Made by a program: the position numbers and the translations under genes
Assembly (NCBI GenBank): GCA_018136815.1
Contig: CM030935.1
Coordinates: 1,484,204 to 1,548,203 of the forward strand
Source: Isochrysis galbana
Lineage: Eukaryota; Haptophyta; Isochrysidales; Isochrysidaceae
DNA length: 64,000 bases
Reading direction: 5' to 3'
In this document: in pieces, positions 51,421 to 61,420 of the stretch
Position numbering within the stretch: position 1 is the stretch's first letter
Layout of the letters: each line of letters opens with the position of its first letter
Notes under the pieces: model-generated
The model's database searches: none
What the model was told of the DNA's origin: nothing
Seen by the model: the letters and a program-made list of their open reading frames with translations, nothing else

Positions 51421-52144
51421 GAAGGGTCGAGATGGCCGGGCGGCCGGGCCCGTACCGGCATGGCTGCGCTGCCCACTCCCACCGCGGTCCAGGTGGGGCC
51501 CGTCGCGTTGGCGATCGTCCAGGGGCCGGCAAATGCCGGCCTCTCGCTGTACGAGACGCCCTCGTCAGCGCGCCAGCTGGTGTGTGTGGAGGGGCAGCAT
51601 TTCGTTCTGAGGGCGCTTTTTTAGCGCCAGTCCTCGTTTCCTGGTCTAGGGTCTAGGGTGGTCGTATGCGCCGCGGAAGCACCCGGGCGACATGTCCCCC
51701 CACTGCAGGTCGCATTGGCAGCGCTTGAAAGGGCCTCTGGAGCCCGACTTCAGTAGGCCTATAGCGAGCGCGATCTCGTCGCTCGCGGGTAGATTTCTCC
51801 GGCAAAGTGGTAGGGAATGCATAGTAGGGCCCCAGTCCACGGGGTTGGTTGGGCGTCTCAGGTTGCCTGTGAGTCTGTATGTGTGAATCTGCCCGCGGGT
51901 CATCGAACGTCAATGACCGTAGTCTTCAATATTCGTGTACAAATTGTACGTACAAAAAAATCGCTTTTCGCTTTCGAGTTTTTAGATTTCAAGTTGAGGG
52001 ACTATTAGAATTAGATAGTGACTATACAAGGTGTCTGGGCACACACACAAAATTCAAGATGCTAATATGACCTAGTTCCAACACTGCGAAGTCGTTGTCT
52101 TTAAAGCTACCGGTAGTCCTCGTTGCGCCCCTTCTACCGCTATA
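51421..52144 (-). other. Spacer with a short unexplained coding-like stretch
   Basis: The minus frame at 51646-51903 reads TRGQIHTYRLTGNLRRPTNP, DWGPTMHSLPLCRRNLPASD and CQCDLQWGDMSPGCFRG, with a Cys-rich end. It looks like part of a real protein, perhaps an element ORF or an endonuclease-type zinc site, but I do not recognise it. AT-rich sequence follows to 52144. Confidence 0.3.
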
Positions 52145-53110
52145 GATATAAAACAACTGAATATTTGTGCTGCTACTGCCACTAGCCATGCACCAACACG
52201 ACGAGCCACGACACACATGACCGCATTATAAACCTAGGCACACAAATCTATGCACCTGATTATAACTCCCCCCTCGCAGGCCCCCGGCTCCCGTTACAAC
52301 TCCCCACAAACTCATTGGTATGAAAACCCAGTTAGTCGCCAATGTAGCATGTACTATGGAAGACTTACCAAGGAAAAGCACCGGGGGGGGGGGGGGCGAT
52401 CCCTTGCAGTCGTCCCGTTGAGAATGAAAGGCCCTTAGGGCAAGCCAGCCTACCCGAGCAGTCCTCCGCAGAAAAAGCGACGGCGCCCGTGGAACCTTAC
52501 TTCGAGAGGGCTGCCCCTGAGCGCACTTGCGCCGCTCCCTCCGCTCTTCCACCTGTCGCCAGCCCCTCACTCCGCCCGTTTACTAACGTAACGGCGCGGT
52601 TATCGTTGAATCCCCGGTTCGGGGACCGACGAGTTCCGCACTCCCACACTCCACTCTCTCTTCGCCCTCTCCTTCGGCGCGTGCCCATGGCGCGAGGCGC
52701 GCGCCTGCGCGCCTCGACCTCCTCTCAGGTCTCAGGGGTCCTAAGGGGGCTCCCAGAGGGCCAGCAGGGCAGCTCTGGGGGCAGTGGAGGCTGGGGCTCA
52801 GCCCCTGGCCTCTCCCTCGCGTGTCTCGCTGGCCTTGGGCGCCCTCCTCATCCTCAGTCTCCTTTTGCCTGGTGCGACCAGGAGGGGGGGGGAAGGTCAG
52901 TACAACGAGTGTAGGTGTAGGCCCATATGGGCCAAGGAGTGCGCCTCCTGACCCGCGCCCACTGGGGGTCTGGGTCAGGATGGTGATTGCTCAGCTCATG
53001 CCAGAAGGCAGAGTCTGAGGGTGACCGACAGGCCCCCCGTAGGGGAATTGGAGCCTGAGGGGGAGAGCACGAGGCGCATCCCCCATGTGAACTAAGTATA
53101 AACTTAGTTG
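52145..53110 (-). mobile_element. SINE-like element, family S2, second copy
   Basis: Follows the same order as 14759-15676: ATAAAACAACTGA, CCCCCCTCGCAGGCCCCCGG, a G-run, CGCGCGCC module, GGGGTCTGGGTCAGGATGG. It ends at 53110 with the full palindrome AACTAAGTATAAACTTAGTT. The left boundary and target duplication are not resolved. It lies only 80 bp upstream of the start codon of the next gene. Confidence 0.7.
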
Positions 53111-53189
53111 ATCATCGTCGGATGGGAGCGCGGGTGGATTGCGTCGCCGCAATCGGCCGCCGCCGGACGGGGAGAGAGGGAAGTGAGCG

Positions 53190-54260
53190 ATGCGGGTGCC
53201 CGCACTGGCCGAGTTGGCCGTCGCCGCGAGCCGCGTCGGCGTCGTCGATGAGGCGTGTGTCGAGCTGGCAGAGCAGATACGGCTCGGGCTTCAGGATGAG
53301 CTGGTCGGCTCGGCGACCGACGTCTACCTGGCGGCCCTGCAGCCACTCGAGGGCGCCAGCCTCGCGCCTGAGCAGGCGAAAGAGATGAGCATGGCGGTCT
53401 TCGCCCTGATGAACGCCTCGCGACCGCCCGGCAAAAGGCGGAGAATGGAAGGGACATCGTTGTCGGGCGAAGCCGCCAAGCGGGCGCATCGGCCCCAGCC
53501 AGCGAGCTCAGAGGTAGCATCCATGCTGAAGCGCATGGCATGGAAGCGCGAGTACAAGAGCGACCAGGAACGATTCTATGATGACTATTTGCATGAGTTG
53601 CAGCTACCAGACGCTATTCAAAGGCGCCTGCCCACGACACAGCTGCGCTTGCACCAGCGTCCGTTCAAAGAGACAGGCTTCGCGTCAACGGTGTGGGACA
53701 GTTCAATTGTGCTATCCCGAGCATTGGAACGTTGGGCGAGAAGCAATGAGGTTCCTGCGGTGGCGTCTGCTCTTTGTGGTCACCATACGGTTGAACTGGG
53801 TGCAGGCTGCGGGCTCGTAGGTTTAACAGCAGCCGTTCTAGGAGCTCGTGTCACTCTGACTGACTTGCCATGCAATGTTGCACTCCTTACTAGGAATGTA
53901 GAAGCTAATGAAGCGGTTCTCCATGTGGCGCCATGTCCATTGGCGGTGCGTGGCCTGGACTGGACGGCGCCGCTCCCTGCAAATATCGTGCAAGGTGCCG
54001 ATCTGATTCTGGCGACGGATGTGTTTTACTCGGGATGCCCTGTGGAAGCACTCATAAAGACAGTGCAGGCCTTGGCGACCCCTTCCACTCAAGTTGTGAT
54101 TGCTGTCGGACGGAATCGAGCCAAGCTGGATGACTTTATGGATGGCATGATGGCAGACTGGTGCATTCGCGCGGTGAACAAAGAGTTGCAACTTGATGCT
54201 GACTATCGATACGACGACTGCGACCTCTGGATCTTGTCAAAGAAGCAAGGGCTCAAGTGA
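53190..54260 (+). CDS. METTL21-type (Methyltransf_16) protein methyltransferase
   Basis: Single exon, 356 residues, starting MRVPALAELAVAASRVGVVD. Residues 165-350 form a seven-strand SAM-dependent methyltransferase of the METTL21/Methyltransf_16 type: VWDSSIVLSRALERWA before motif I, motif I VELGAGCGLVGLTAAVLGAR (201-220), acidic strand VTLTDLP, and DLILATDVFYS (271-281), which takes the place of the family's D-x-x-Y motif. Members methylate lysine (or histidine) in chaperones, elongation factors and similar proteins; the target here is unknown. The N-terminal ~120 residues contain a helical region and a basic patch GKRRR and are not recognised. A SINE-like element ends 80 bp upstream, so its promoter may lie in or beyond that insertion. 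Confidence 0.9.
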   Translation: MRVPALAELAVAASRVGVVDEACVELAEQIRLGLQDELVGSATDVYLAALQPLEGASLAPEQAKEMSMAVFALMNASRPPGKRRRMEGTSLSGEAAKRAHRPQPASSEVASMLKRMAWKREYKSDQERFYDDYLHELQLPDAIQRRLPTTQLRLHQRPFKETGFASTVWDSSIVLSRALERWARSNEVPAVASALCGHHTVELGAGCGLVGLTAAVLGARVTLTDLPCNVALLTRNVEANEAVLHVAPCPLAVRGLDWTAPLPANIVQGADLILATDVFYSGCPVEALIKTVQALATPSTQVVIAVGRNRAKLDDFMDGMMADWCIRAVNKELQLDADYRYDDCDLWILSKKQGLK

Positions 54261-55984
54261 GGCTCCGTCTACCTGGGGATGTGCATCTTGTGTGCTGCAG
54301 CATATCTGATTTCCCAAAGAGCAGGTATGGAATGGCGAGCATGGATGGGGGTGCAGGTCATGCAGTTGTGGGACGTCGCCAAATGTCAAATGCAAGATCA
54401 CAAGCCCATGAATATTAAATTATGATTTCATGTGACTTGTGTACAACTCCTTGTTTTGTTGTATTCAGGCCATTCTGACATGAATATTTAGTAATAAAAA
54501 ACATCTGAATGCTGAAGATTCGGGGCTAAACACCTCACCACTGACACCGCCTTCGCTTCCCTTGGCTCCATCTCCTTCCCTTCCCCCCTTATTCATTCCT
54601 TTTCGTTGCTCCGGTTTTAGGGTCCGGCCCAGGTGCACTACTACGCACTACCTTGGGCCTGGTTCAGGTTCAGAGTATGAGTATGGGTATTTACTATTTA
54701 ATAGTATTTAGGCCCGTTTTGCCAATTTGGGTTACGCTTCGTTGTGGGGGTTCCCGGGGGCGTCTTGGGCCCAAAGGGCAGCATCGAATGTGTGCTAGAA
54801 GGGTGTTTTCCGGGGTTTCTACCGCTTCACTTTGGTGCAGGGGTTGTGCTTGAACGTTCACGGGCTCAACTGGGCCAAATACACTTTCAAAATCAGGTGT
54901 TCAAGGTAAATTTGGAAAGTGGGTGTTCACAACTGTTCACATGGCGACACTTAAGTGTCCATTCCTAGGTGTTGGTGTTCAAAGTGTCCAAAGGTGTTCC
55001 AAACGTCCATGCTAGGTGTTCAAAGTGTCCAAAGTATCCCCGCTAGAGATCATTGGTGTTCAAATTTGTCTAGGGCCAGGTCAATACTTGCAGCCCGACT
55101 TGCCCAAACTTGTCGGCCGTTCTTGCGGGGATCTTGTGCCGGACCACCCAAACTTGCGGTCAAACTTGTCGCAATTTGTCGTGGTGCGTGGTGCAGGTGT
55201 ATCCGCAAAACGTTCCCGTAATTAAGGAACCAAAAAAAAATCGCGGCGCGCCAAAAAAATCGCACGACTCGCGTTCGTAGGGCACCGCCCACCCCACAAG
55301 CTATATTGCGTTGTTATTGTTATGTTGCTATACGCTATACTGTATCTATACTTGCTTGCTATTGTTGTCACCTAGAACCCATTCACATTCATTCACATAA
55401 CGGCGACATCTTCTTATCGCGGTGGCGCCCATGAGGCAACCACCGCGGCTTGGGCGAGGCAGAGCGCCATCGCCGATCGCATCGCCAATCGTATATCGCC
55501 GGATAAGATTCTTACTACATTCACGCGCACGCACATTCACACAAACGCGCGCAAAACTAATAGTAACAAAGTAAGAGCGCGCGGGGAAATTTCTGTGCCG
55601 CAAGAATGCCCCGCGCGGACTCGAAACGGCCGCGAGCTTGACCATTGCAATCCCTACAGCTCGTGCGCTCGTGCAACTACAGGGCCTGCGGCTGTGTCGA
55701 TGCCGATGTTGGGCGATGCATTTGTGACTTTCCACAAATAGTTGGGAGAGTCAACGACCCAAAATGTGGCCATGGAGTCAACGAGAGCTTGTTGTTGTGC
55801 CGAGGACGGGCATACCCCCACCCCCTTCTGGACGGCACAAGACGCATACCCAAAAGTACGCATAGTAGCCGCGTAGATTTTAAGGGCACTAGCAGCATCC
55901 TTTGCGCTAGCTGCCATGTCGGCGGCAGCAGCGTGCGCCTCCGGGTAGCCTAGGAGTGGGGTACCGACACTAGAGGAGGAAGAA
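54261..55984. other. Spacer with LINE 3' scrap, tandem GTGTTCAAAG words and an unassigned frame
   Basis: 54495-54665 (minus) is a LINE/S3-type 3' end: CGAATCTTCAG, CATCTG and a T-run in sense. 54895-55080 holds several GTGTTCAAAGTGTCCAAA units. 55578-55636 repeats the 14246-14310 hairpin unit. The minus frame 55654-55950 reads AAADMAASAKDAASALKIYA, MRTFGYASCAVQKGVGV and NYLWKVTNASPNIGIDTAAG; it seems to be protein-like, maybe from an element Gag, but is not recognised. Confidence 0.45.
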
Positions 55985-57663
55985 GCCTGGTTGCCTCACC
56001 CACTTCGTGATTTTGCCTGTGTAAGGGCTCTCCCATAGAATTTTGTCCGCCGCTTTTTGGATTCTCCCGTGGAACCAAGTAGGGGCTGCCAACGTTTGCA
56101 TCCAGTAGCGTGGTGTGCCGTATATTATAAAGTTCGCTATGTTGGTCCTACCGAATATGGTCATGTGTCGCGTAATCGGCGCCAATCTGGCTGCTTTGTT
56201 GTCTACTTTGTCTGCGAGTTTCTTCCAGAAGGGCTTGAGGGCTTCCGGGGCTCCTAGCGGGACGCCTAGTATGGTGAGGTATTGATCGTTCTCTATCCAG
56301 TTGTATTTACGCATGTCCCACGGCGGCTTGCGTAGCCTTTGCGAGCCCATTCGGATTCCTTGAAATTTGGCTTCGTTTGTTTTGCCCCCCGTGGCCCGTT
56401 CGTGCGTCCGCACCCACATTAGGGCCCGCTTCAGGCTTGTGTAGTCGCTCGTGATGAGCGCCGTGTCGTCGGCGAACTGGCTAATCTTCAGTTCGTACCC
56501 GTTGAGGTTAACCCCTTGTCGAGAGAAAGGTTCCTTGCGCTGCGGAGACGTAGAGGTGCCAGCGGGTAGAGTGGGCTACTTTCGACACGAAAGTGCCTGA
56601 CTCGCCCTCGAGTTTCATCCGTTCGCGGTTCCCCTTTAAGAAAGTGAGGCCTTGTGCCTCAACCGCTTTGACGAGTGAGCTTAGGTTGATTTTCGATGCT
56701 TGCGCGAGGCCGTCCGCCTCGACCACGACGTGGGCCGCGACGTCCTGGAGCGCCTCGTAGAGGGCCTTGCGAGAGGAGGTGCCTTTTTTGTTAAGCTTTT
56801 CTTCGATGGAGTCCACGCTGACGCGCACGGGGATGTCTTGGCCCAAGACGCGGATGATGGTGAGGTCGCCGTATTTGGCCTTGAACTGTTGCGCGCAGTC
56901 TTCGTTGACTGCTATGTGCCACGGGCCCCTCGCCGAGCGGGCCCAGAAGTCTGGCTCGGGGTCAACTCCCTCGAGTTCTAGGAGAAGTTCGACGATGGCG
57001 GCATACACCGTCGTGTCCTGGATTATGATGTCTCCGGCCTGGTGGAATGAGAGCTCGAAGTTGGCGTCTGAGTCTGTGATGATGTTGTCTTCGTCGGAGT
57101 CTTGTCCCTGGGAGGCGGGGTCGGGGGTGTCCGTACTCAGTGTCGTGCGGGCGCGGGCAGTAGGCGGTGTCATTCGGCGCTGGTCTCTCCCAGGGGGGTC
57201 GTAACTTGTGTGTCTCATGTGTGTTGCGTGCTGAGTGTGAGGGGGTGCTTCTGGAGAGTGTGTTGTGCGTTGAAGTGGAGTGGATGATGTGCCCATAAGG
57301 GCCACCCGGCCTCGGGCCGCGCTGCCGGAGCAGCGCGACCCTTGCCAGGGCGAGAGGGGCCTCTGCCATAAGGCATGCCCAATGGAAGGGTGGCTGCATG
57401 AGCCTGGCATTGATGGGATGCTTCCAGCAGCCTGCTGTCCCCCATGGGGGAGGCCAGCATGGCTGCCATGGGTGGTGTGGCCGGGGCCACGGGCCGTGTG
57501 GCGCGACCGGAGTCGCACGCACCTGCTCGGCCTCGGTGGGCGGACGCGGCCGCTTCGATAGCGGCTGCTCCATGGTCGCTGGTGGGGCGCCCTCGGCGGG
57601 GGGCCCGAAGGAGAGGGGAGTCGCGGCGGCGCGCTCCATCGCGTCTAAGTATAAACTTAGTTG
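55985..57663 (-). mobile_element. Internally deleted LINE (second family member)
   Basis: 5' end at 57663 (CAACTAAGTTTATACTTAG), ATG at 57639 (MERAAATPLSFGPPAEG), homologous to the start of the full-length LINE. A frameshift near 57090 moves into the frame with SDANFELSFHQAGD and VDPEPDFWARSARGPWHIAV. At about 56515 the Gag-like part jumps straight into the RT region (LNGYELKISQFADDTALI, ERATGGKTNEAKFQGIRMGS), removing about 3.4 kb relative to the intact copy. The 3' end is lost near 55985. Non-functional. Confidence 0.85.
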
Positions 57664-57898
57664 ACAATCTGGCACACAACCAGCGGGATTGTAATGTGCG
57701 CTGCAACTACGCTTGGTGCCGCCGCGACCCGATCGCTTGGGGTCTCCGCAAGGATACCAATTTGGGAATCGCTCGGCGCGCTCGCCAGGCGCCCGAGCAC
57801 TTGCTGACCCCACGGCTGTCGGGCGCTGTTAAGTGGGTTGTCAGGGCAAACCTGGGCACCCAAAGCAGGGAGATGATAGGGGAGACTGTCAGGGGGAG

Positions 57899-58024
57899 GG
57901 GGGCGGACCGTGGCGAGGCTTTGGCCGTTGATAATGAGGCGGCAATGAGGCTAACATTTTCCGTTGTCTTCCCCCCCCCTCCGAAGACTACACGGTAGTC
58001 TTTAAGACTACGCGTTTGCGCAAC
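57899..58024. repeat. Dispersed hairpin repeat, copy 2 (inverted)
   Basis: Reverse-complement counterpart of 8806-8935, with GTAGTCTTTAAGACTAC and the flanking ACATTTTCCGTTGTCTTCC. Confidence 0.6.
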
Positions 58025-58519
58025 CGTACTGGCCGCCCAGCGCGCCCCGTTCACCGTGTCTTCACCTTCACTTGCAGTTCCTGCACTCTCACCTTCACCT
58101 GCACCTTCACTGAAGAAAAAACTTCGGATCAGCACCTTCCCAGTTGGAAAAAAAATTTATTGCTCGTCGCTCCCCTCATCCTCATACGGGGGCAGGTCGT
58201 GAAAGAAGAAACGAGGACGAGAGAACGAAAGAACTAAGCTGAGTCATCGGCCGAAGTTGCCTCGATTGCCGCGACCACTGCAGTCTCCGATGGGCCGCCG
58301 CCCCTGCCTCCGCCACAGCTGCCGTCGCTACTGCCGCTGCCGCCGCCGCTGCCGACCGCCGCCGGTGATGGCCACCTGATACAGCTCGCAGCCATTGCGA
58401 GGCCGACAGCCGGCGATCGGCCGACGCGGAACCCCCGCCTTTGTTATGGGGATTCGCCCGACATTCACTGCTTTGATTCTCCCACGCGCGCGATCCTCCC
58501 ATTCTCCCAAAATAAACTT
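58025..58519. other. Spacer
   Basis: A short tandem of CACCTTCAC words (58060-58110) and a CCGCYGCYG run (58300-58370); no gene. Confidence 0.35.
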
Positions 58520-58700
58520 CCATGGGCCGGACAAGGCGGGGGAGTCACCCACCGACGCAATGGATGTTCGTGGGGTAGAGGGGTTTCGCGGGGGGGGGGG
58601 GGGGATATGGGGGGGCGGGTAAGGGGGGTCCCTGGGGAATTCTTGGACACCCCAGGAGGGGTGGAAAATAGTGGTTAAAAAGCGTGAGCATGACCGGCCT
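58520..58700 (+). repeat. R175 repeat, copy 2
   Basis: Matches 34966-35140 with differences mainly in the G-run. Confidence 0.7.
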
Positions 58701-59239
58701 AGCTGTGCATTGCGTACGTAGCGAGCCCTTGCACATTGCACACCATTATGCCTTCATCACCCAAGGCACATGATAGATGAAAACAAACCCCTCGCCAAGA
58801 GGGATTTCTATCCCTCTCTCTGCGCTCTCTCTCCTACGGCGCGCGTGGGGAGGATCCAGCCGACGGAAAGCCCTAAGTTTTGAACCGGAGGTAGTATGTC
58901 AATATCAATCATGTTGACCACCAACCAACCTGAATAATGAATGACAGCATGTTGATATGCATCGCTGGTCCACATCCCTTGCCACCGCCGCGCTAAGCGG
59001 TAGCATGCATGTACCGGTGCATGTGCAAGCGCTGGCGGCATGCATGCAACGGAACGAACAAGGGTAGGATGAGGATATGGCCCACAGTGTACGTGCGACA
59101 CGAGAAAGATGCGGAGAAATTCGAGACATGTATGTCACGCCCGGCGGGCCGTACACGAAAGTACGGCTGGTACGTAAGGCACGTTGAGCAGACGTACAAG
59201 CTAGGGCGGTATGGTCTGGCTCATCCACGCACCCCGTTT
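58701..59239. other. 3' flank of the proline-rich gene
   Basis: No gene or repeat recognised. Confidence 0.35.
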
Positions 59240-61168
59240 TCACGATGCGAGATCGCCAAGAGGGACCGAAGGAGCAACCCGTAGTTCTAGCGAGGCACCA
59301 CCCGCCTTCCATGCCACTTGGCGAAGGAATCCAGGCTCCGCAGCTTGCGTTCCAGCGGCACCATCGACTTGGAGGGGAACAGCCGCCACACTGCGTATGG
59401 GCTGAAGATTGAATCCCTTGGCACCAAGCTGTGCGATGGCCAGGTCCTTGTCCATGAAGTAAACTGCAACCTTGGGCTCTGGTGTCATGTGTCGAAGGAA
59501 GCCAACTTCACCGCGAAAACTGTGTGCTATTCGAACAAACTGACACCATGCTTGATAATAGCGCCTTGACTGAACGTCGCCAACCTCACGCATCAGCTCA
59601 TACTTGCCGCCGTTTTGCTTGAGTTTGGCAGGAGAAGGCGCTGTTTCTGGCACAAAGTATGCAAGCGATGCTTTCGGTGGCTTCGATGACCATTGCAACA
59701 TCATCAAGCCGCCTAGGCTGGGAGAGAAGGTCAAGAAGCATTGTATACGAGGAGTTGGCGCAGCAAGCGACGCCGAATTCCGCACCGAGCTCGCCACGCC
59801 CACCGCTGCCATAAGTGACACCATCTCAGGAGTCGCCTTGGCTGAATCACTTTTGGAGCTACTACCCGCCGTGCTTTGTGTAGAGCCTGTGGACGATGCA
59901 GTACCATCAGGCACATGAAGCATGTGAGACATCATGGCGTCATGCTCTCTTGAGCGTGGCACAGTCGGCTTTCTAAGGACACCCAGCTTGCAAATGCTGG
60001 AGATCATCTTGCTGCCGATGCAAGCTGCAGGTTTGACCACCCATTTTTTCACTGGAGACTCGCTAGGCGCCATTCGTTCACGTTTGAAGCCGCTCAGTTG
60101 AAGCAGAGGCACCGGATCATGTGCTGGCGCACCGCTGAAGCTCGACGGCTTCCCCGACGGAGCTACAGGGAGTGGGGGGGGCATCGAGGGCGGCGGAGGT
60201 GTCGATGGGGGTGGAGGAGGGACCGATCGCTCTCCTGCGACAGGACTAAGCCAGTCGATGAGATCTAGGGCACGACTCGCCTCTGCTGCTTGGCTAGTAC
60301 GGTCATGTGTGGGCCATGGAGTAGCGTGTTTTGGGGCTTGCAAGTTATGAGAGGTCCGGGCAAGATTGGGCCTCGCACTCGCCACGGCTGGACTCGTGGC
60401 GACAAACACCAATGAAGCTCCGAAGAGTTCTTCCGCCTCGCGCAGCGCAAAGGCATCCCTTTCGGCCTGCTGGCCCGTCCCGGGAGCAGCAGAGATGCTC
60501 TCGGTGCCCGGCTCATTGGAAGCAGGGACGTTCTTTTCACCCTGAGCGGTCAGGACACGGCTTGGAGGCAGCGGCTCCTCCCGATGCGCAGATCCGAGCT
60601 CACTGCAACGTAAGCACCCCCCGTCACCGCGCAACGACAACTCTGTGAGGATAACCGCAGCCGAGGCAATATGGATCATCGACTTTGAGCTCGTGTCGCT
60701 GCTACCTGTAGACCGGCGCCAGTTTCGTTGAGTGGAGGGCGCCAGCTTCGACCACCCATCCGAATCCGGCGCCTTCTCTTCGGTAGTATGAGCGTGCTCT
60801 TGTGACTCAATGGAATCACGCCCCGGGAGTGTAGGCGGTGCAGTAGATGCACGCTTATACAGCACGACGTCCATTTTTGCCAGCGCGACACTCTCAGCCC
60901 CTGTGCTGGATCGCGCCCCGTGCGCTACGCTTGAGTGTCGCTCCGTTCGGACGGTCGGGACGGCCGCTTCGAGCGTGCTGGTTGCCTGCGAGAGCTCGCT
61001 GTCGTGTGAGGTGCTGCTGTCGTCTGCCGCCCACTCCTCCGTCTCCTCCTGCGTATGGGGCAACTGGCTCGTCTCGAGGAGCGGGAGCAGCTGGAGGGAA
61101 GGCTGGAGCGAGGGCTCCGAGCTGAGAGACAGAGGCGGCTTGAGGCTACGACTGGCCACAGTCGCCAT
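59240..61168 (-). CDS. 642-residue protein with proline-rich linker, function unknown
   Basis: Single exon from the ATG at 61168 (MATVASRSLKPPLSLSSEPS). The frame is open further upstream but there it is only a pyrimidine-rich leader (Ser/Leu/Pro frames), so the start at 61168 is preferred. Residues 1-340 are Ser/Thr/Glu-rich and probably disordered. A poly-Pro stretch (SVPPPPPSTPPPPSMPPPLP) lies near 340. The C-terminal ~200 residues appear folded: FLTFSPSLGGLMMLQWSSKP, YELMREVGDVQSRRYYQAWC, QFVRIAHSFRGEVGFLRHMT and KVAVYFMDKDLAIAQLGAKG. No family is recognised. Poly-Pro could bind profilin, SH3 or WW domains (inference). Confidence 0.7.
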   Translation of the reverse strand: MATVASRSLKPPLSLSSEPSLQPSLQLLPLLETSQLPHTQEETEEWAADDSSTSHDSELSQATSTLEAAVPTVRTERHSSVAHGARSSTGAESVALAKMDVVLYKRASTAPPTLPGRDSIESQEHAHTTEEKAPDSDGWSKLAPSTQRNWRRSTGSSDTSSKSMIHIASAAVILTELSLRGDGGCLRCSELGSAHREEPLPPSRVLTAQGEKNVPASNEPGTESISAAPGTGQQAERDAFALREAEELFGASLVFVATSPAVASARPNLARTSHNLQAPKHATPWPTHDRTSQAAEASRALDLIDWLSPVAGERSVPPPPPSTPPPPSMPPPLPVAPSGKPSSFSGAPAHDPVPLLQLSGFKRERMAPSESPVKKWVVKPAACIGSKMISSICKLGVLRKPTVPRSREHDAMMSHMLHVPDGTASSTGSTQSTAGSSSKSDSAKATPEMVSLMAAVGVASSVRNSASLAAPTPRIQCFLTFSPSLGGLMMLQWSSKPPKASLAYFVPETAPSPAKLKQNGGKYELMREVGDVQSRRYYQAWCQFVRIAHSFRGEVGFLRHMTPEPKVAVYFMDKDLAIAQLGAKGFNLQPIRSVAAVPLQVDGAAGTQAAEPGFLRQVAWKAGGASLELRVAPSVPLGDLAS

Positions 61169-61420
61169 TGAGGTACTACGTGGGGCAATGGGGAGAGGGG
61201 GCGGCGGGCGGCGAGCTGCGACGAGGGGTGGTTGCCAGCGGGAAGAGAGAAGAGAGAGAGAGAGTGAGAGGGGAAGAGAGAGAGAGAAGCAAGCGGGAAA
61301 TCCGCGTGGGAATAAGAAGAGAGGAGAAACGGAGATGTAACTGGACGAGAGGGGGGGAGAGATGGACTGGCGAGATGAGAGAAGGTGCAGAGCACAGAAA
61401 ACCAGAAAGAAGAGAGGAGG

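Noticed and set aside
54895-55080. GTGTTCAAAGTGTCC repeats as a possible CRISPR-like array
   Set aside because: Spacing is irregular, units are diverged, and this is a eukaryotic nuclear sequence; a decaying tandem repeat is the simple reading.
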